Origin: Desulfovibrio desulfuricans
GTDB lineage: Bacteria > Desulfobacterota > Desulfovibrionia > Desulfovibrionales > Desulfovibrionaceae
DNA: 64,000 nucleotides
Direction of reading: 5' to 3'
Assembly (NCBI RefSeq): GCF_024460775.1
Contig: NZ_JANFYZ010000001.1
Location: forward strand, 248,001 to 312,000
The notes below the pieces were generated by a model that was given only the letters and a program-made list of their open reading frames with translations, was not told the origin of the DNA and ran no database searches. Within the stretch, counting starts at the first letter, position 1. Each line of letters starts with the position of its first letter. Below, piece after piece: positions 63,437 through 64,000 of the stretch. The position numbers and the translations under genes were made by a program.

Positions 63437-64000
63437 TGCGACCACATATCGTAAAAATTAAAGAACTGGTACGGGTGCCGTTCCACAACAGTCTCCAGAG
63501 CTGCGGCAAACTGTTGCGCATACGGCTGAAAAACAGAAACATCGCGGCGCGGCAAACCAGCGGGAACCGCCAGCCGCTCAGCCATAAAAACTCTGGTGAT
63601 GCCTTTTTCGCGCACGGTGAAGAGCATGAGCAGTTCCGCCCCCGTGATGGAGGTAAGCGCATAGGCGCTGGCAGGAATGCGGATGCTCCCCCCCATGAAG
63701 GCTACATCAACGCCCTGCCCCGCCTGACGCGTACCGTGCATCCGGTCGCCCATCAGGCAGACAACTTCGCCGCGCCGTAGCGCTGCGGCGGCCTCGACCA
63801 TGGAACCCACAGGGTCCGCCGAATCAATGATCTTGAACGGCCTGCCCCTGCCGTGCTGGAAGTAGTGTTTGCCCTGATCCTCGGGATTGTGCAACTGCAC
63901 CACGTTCACCGGGCGGTCAAACTGCTCAAGCCCCGCAATGCCCACCTGCCAAGCGCCAATGTGGGCTGTCAGCACAATGCAGCCATGCGGGTTGGCCCCT
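63433..64000 (-). CDS. Lysophospholipid acyltransferase-like protein (LpxL/COG4261 type), 5' end outside window
   Basis: The visible part is the C-terminal about 188 residues. GCIVLTAHIGAWQVG corresponds to the catalytic H-x4-D/E motif of bacterial lipid A or glycolipid acyltransferases; here the motif reads HIGAWQ, with Gln where the acid is expected. A later GEVVCLMGDRMHG resembles motif 3 (GDR). Family members transfer acyl groups to lipid or polysaccharide acceptors at the inner membrane. The stop overlaps the ACP start. The N-terminal part lies to the right of the window. Confidence 0.7.
   Translation of the reverse strand, partial: GANPHGCIVLTAHIGAWQVGIAGLEQFDRPVNVVQLHNPEDQGKHYFQHGRGRPFKIIDSADPVGSMVEAAAALRRGEVVCLMGDRMHGTRQAGQGVDVAFMGGSIRIPASAYALTSITGAELLMLFTVREKGITRVFMAERLAVPAGLPRRDVSVFQPYAQQFAAALETVVERHPYQFFNFYDMWSQ

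Noticed and set aside
1..64000. CRISPR array or insertion sequence
   Set aside because: No regularly spaced direct repeats, cas-like ORFs or transposase-like ORFs were seen.

Overview
The window is GC-rich chromosomal DNA that most resembles Desulfovibrio or a close relative (Desulfovibrionaceae). This is inferred from gene content and order, not from a search. Pointers are a pyruvate carboxylase followed by a very long PEP synthase, an ssrA gene encoding the tag ANNDYDYAYAA, a second S1-type protein followed by a DegP protease, and candidate sigma-54 promoters. Genes are densely packed, with many ATGA-type overlaps and clear Rho-independent terminators.

Layout. 1-3045 (minus): truncated Lon-like ATPase/protease, hemC, FmdB-type zinc ribbon and gmhA. 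3154-7327 (plus): nadK overlapping a DUF89-like gene, then gatB. 7487-8440 (minus): a serine-rich protein with three internal repeats and a possible sigma-54 promoter. 8623-12489 (plus): phoH, a PgpH-type 7TM-HD phosphohydrolase and ybeY. 12525-13640 (minus): CCA-adding enzyme, whose start codon overlaps that of divergent birA. 13639-21965 (plus): biotin ligase, pyruvate carboxylase and PEP synthase, an anaplerotic and gluconeogenic set at the pyruvate/PEP/oxaloacetate node. 22078-22455: small pyrimidine-dimer-glycosylase-like protein. 22570-32072 (minus): flavin oxidoreductase, then HD protein, phosphofructokinase, AddA and AddB read as one unit. 32255-36549: PSP1/RicT, metG, a small minus-strand ORF and uppP. 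36616-36692: tRNA with CAT anticodon, followed by an AT-richer pocket of small genes (RidA, zinc ribbon). 37831-41208: GNAT protein, methyltransferase and dctA. 41209-41882: AT-rich non-coding DNA. 41883-47624: S1 protein, DegP, glycosyltransferase and phosphoglucomutase. 47848-54986: pseudouridine synthase, an apparently split RdgC (two genes), two peptide/nickel-type ABC permeases, recN, and a small gene behind a canonical sigma-54 promoter. 55034-55413: tmRNA.

The most striking locus is beside the tmRNA. A single minus-strand gene (55489-59808) encodes a 1439-residue NACHT/STAND-type NTPase with a long central region and a C-terminal PD-(D/E)XK nuclease-like domain. It is visibly less GC-rich than its neighbours and sits directly after the ssrA terminator, a classic insertion hotspot. 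I interpret it as a candidate single-protein anti-phage system whose effector is at the opposite end from most Avs proteins. No integrase or second att copy was found.

From 59855 to the right edge, a translationally coupled minus-strand operon encodes an acyltransferase (partial), an acyl carrier protein, a ketosynthase, a ketosynthase-like partner lacking the active-site Cys, and an AMP-forming ligase. The set looks like part of an aryl-polyene or similar fatty-acid-synthase-like cluster continuing outside the window. No CRISPR array, IS element, rRNA gene or replication origin was recognised.
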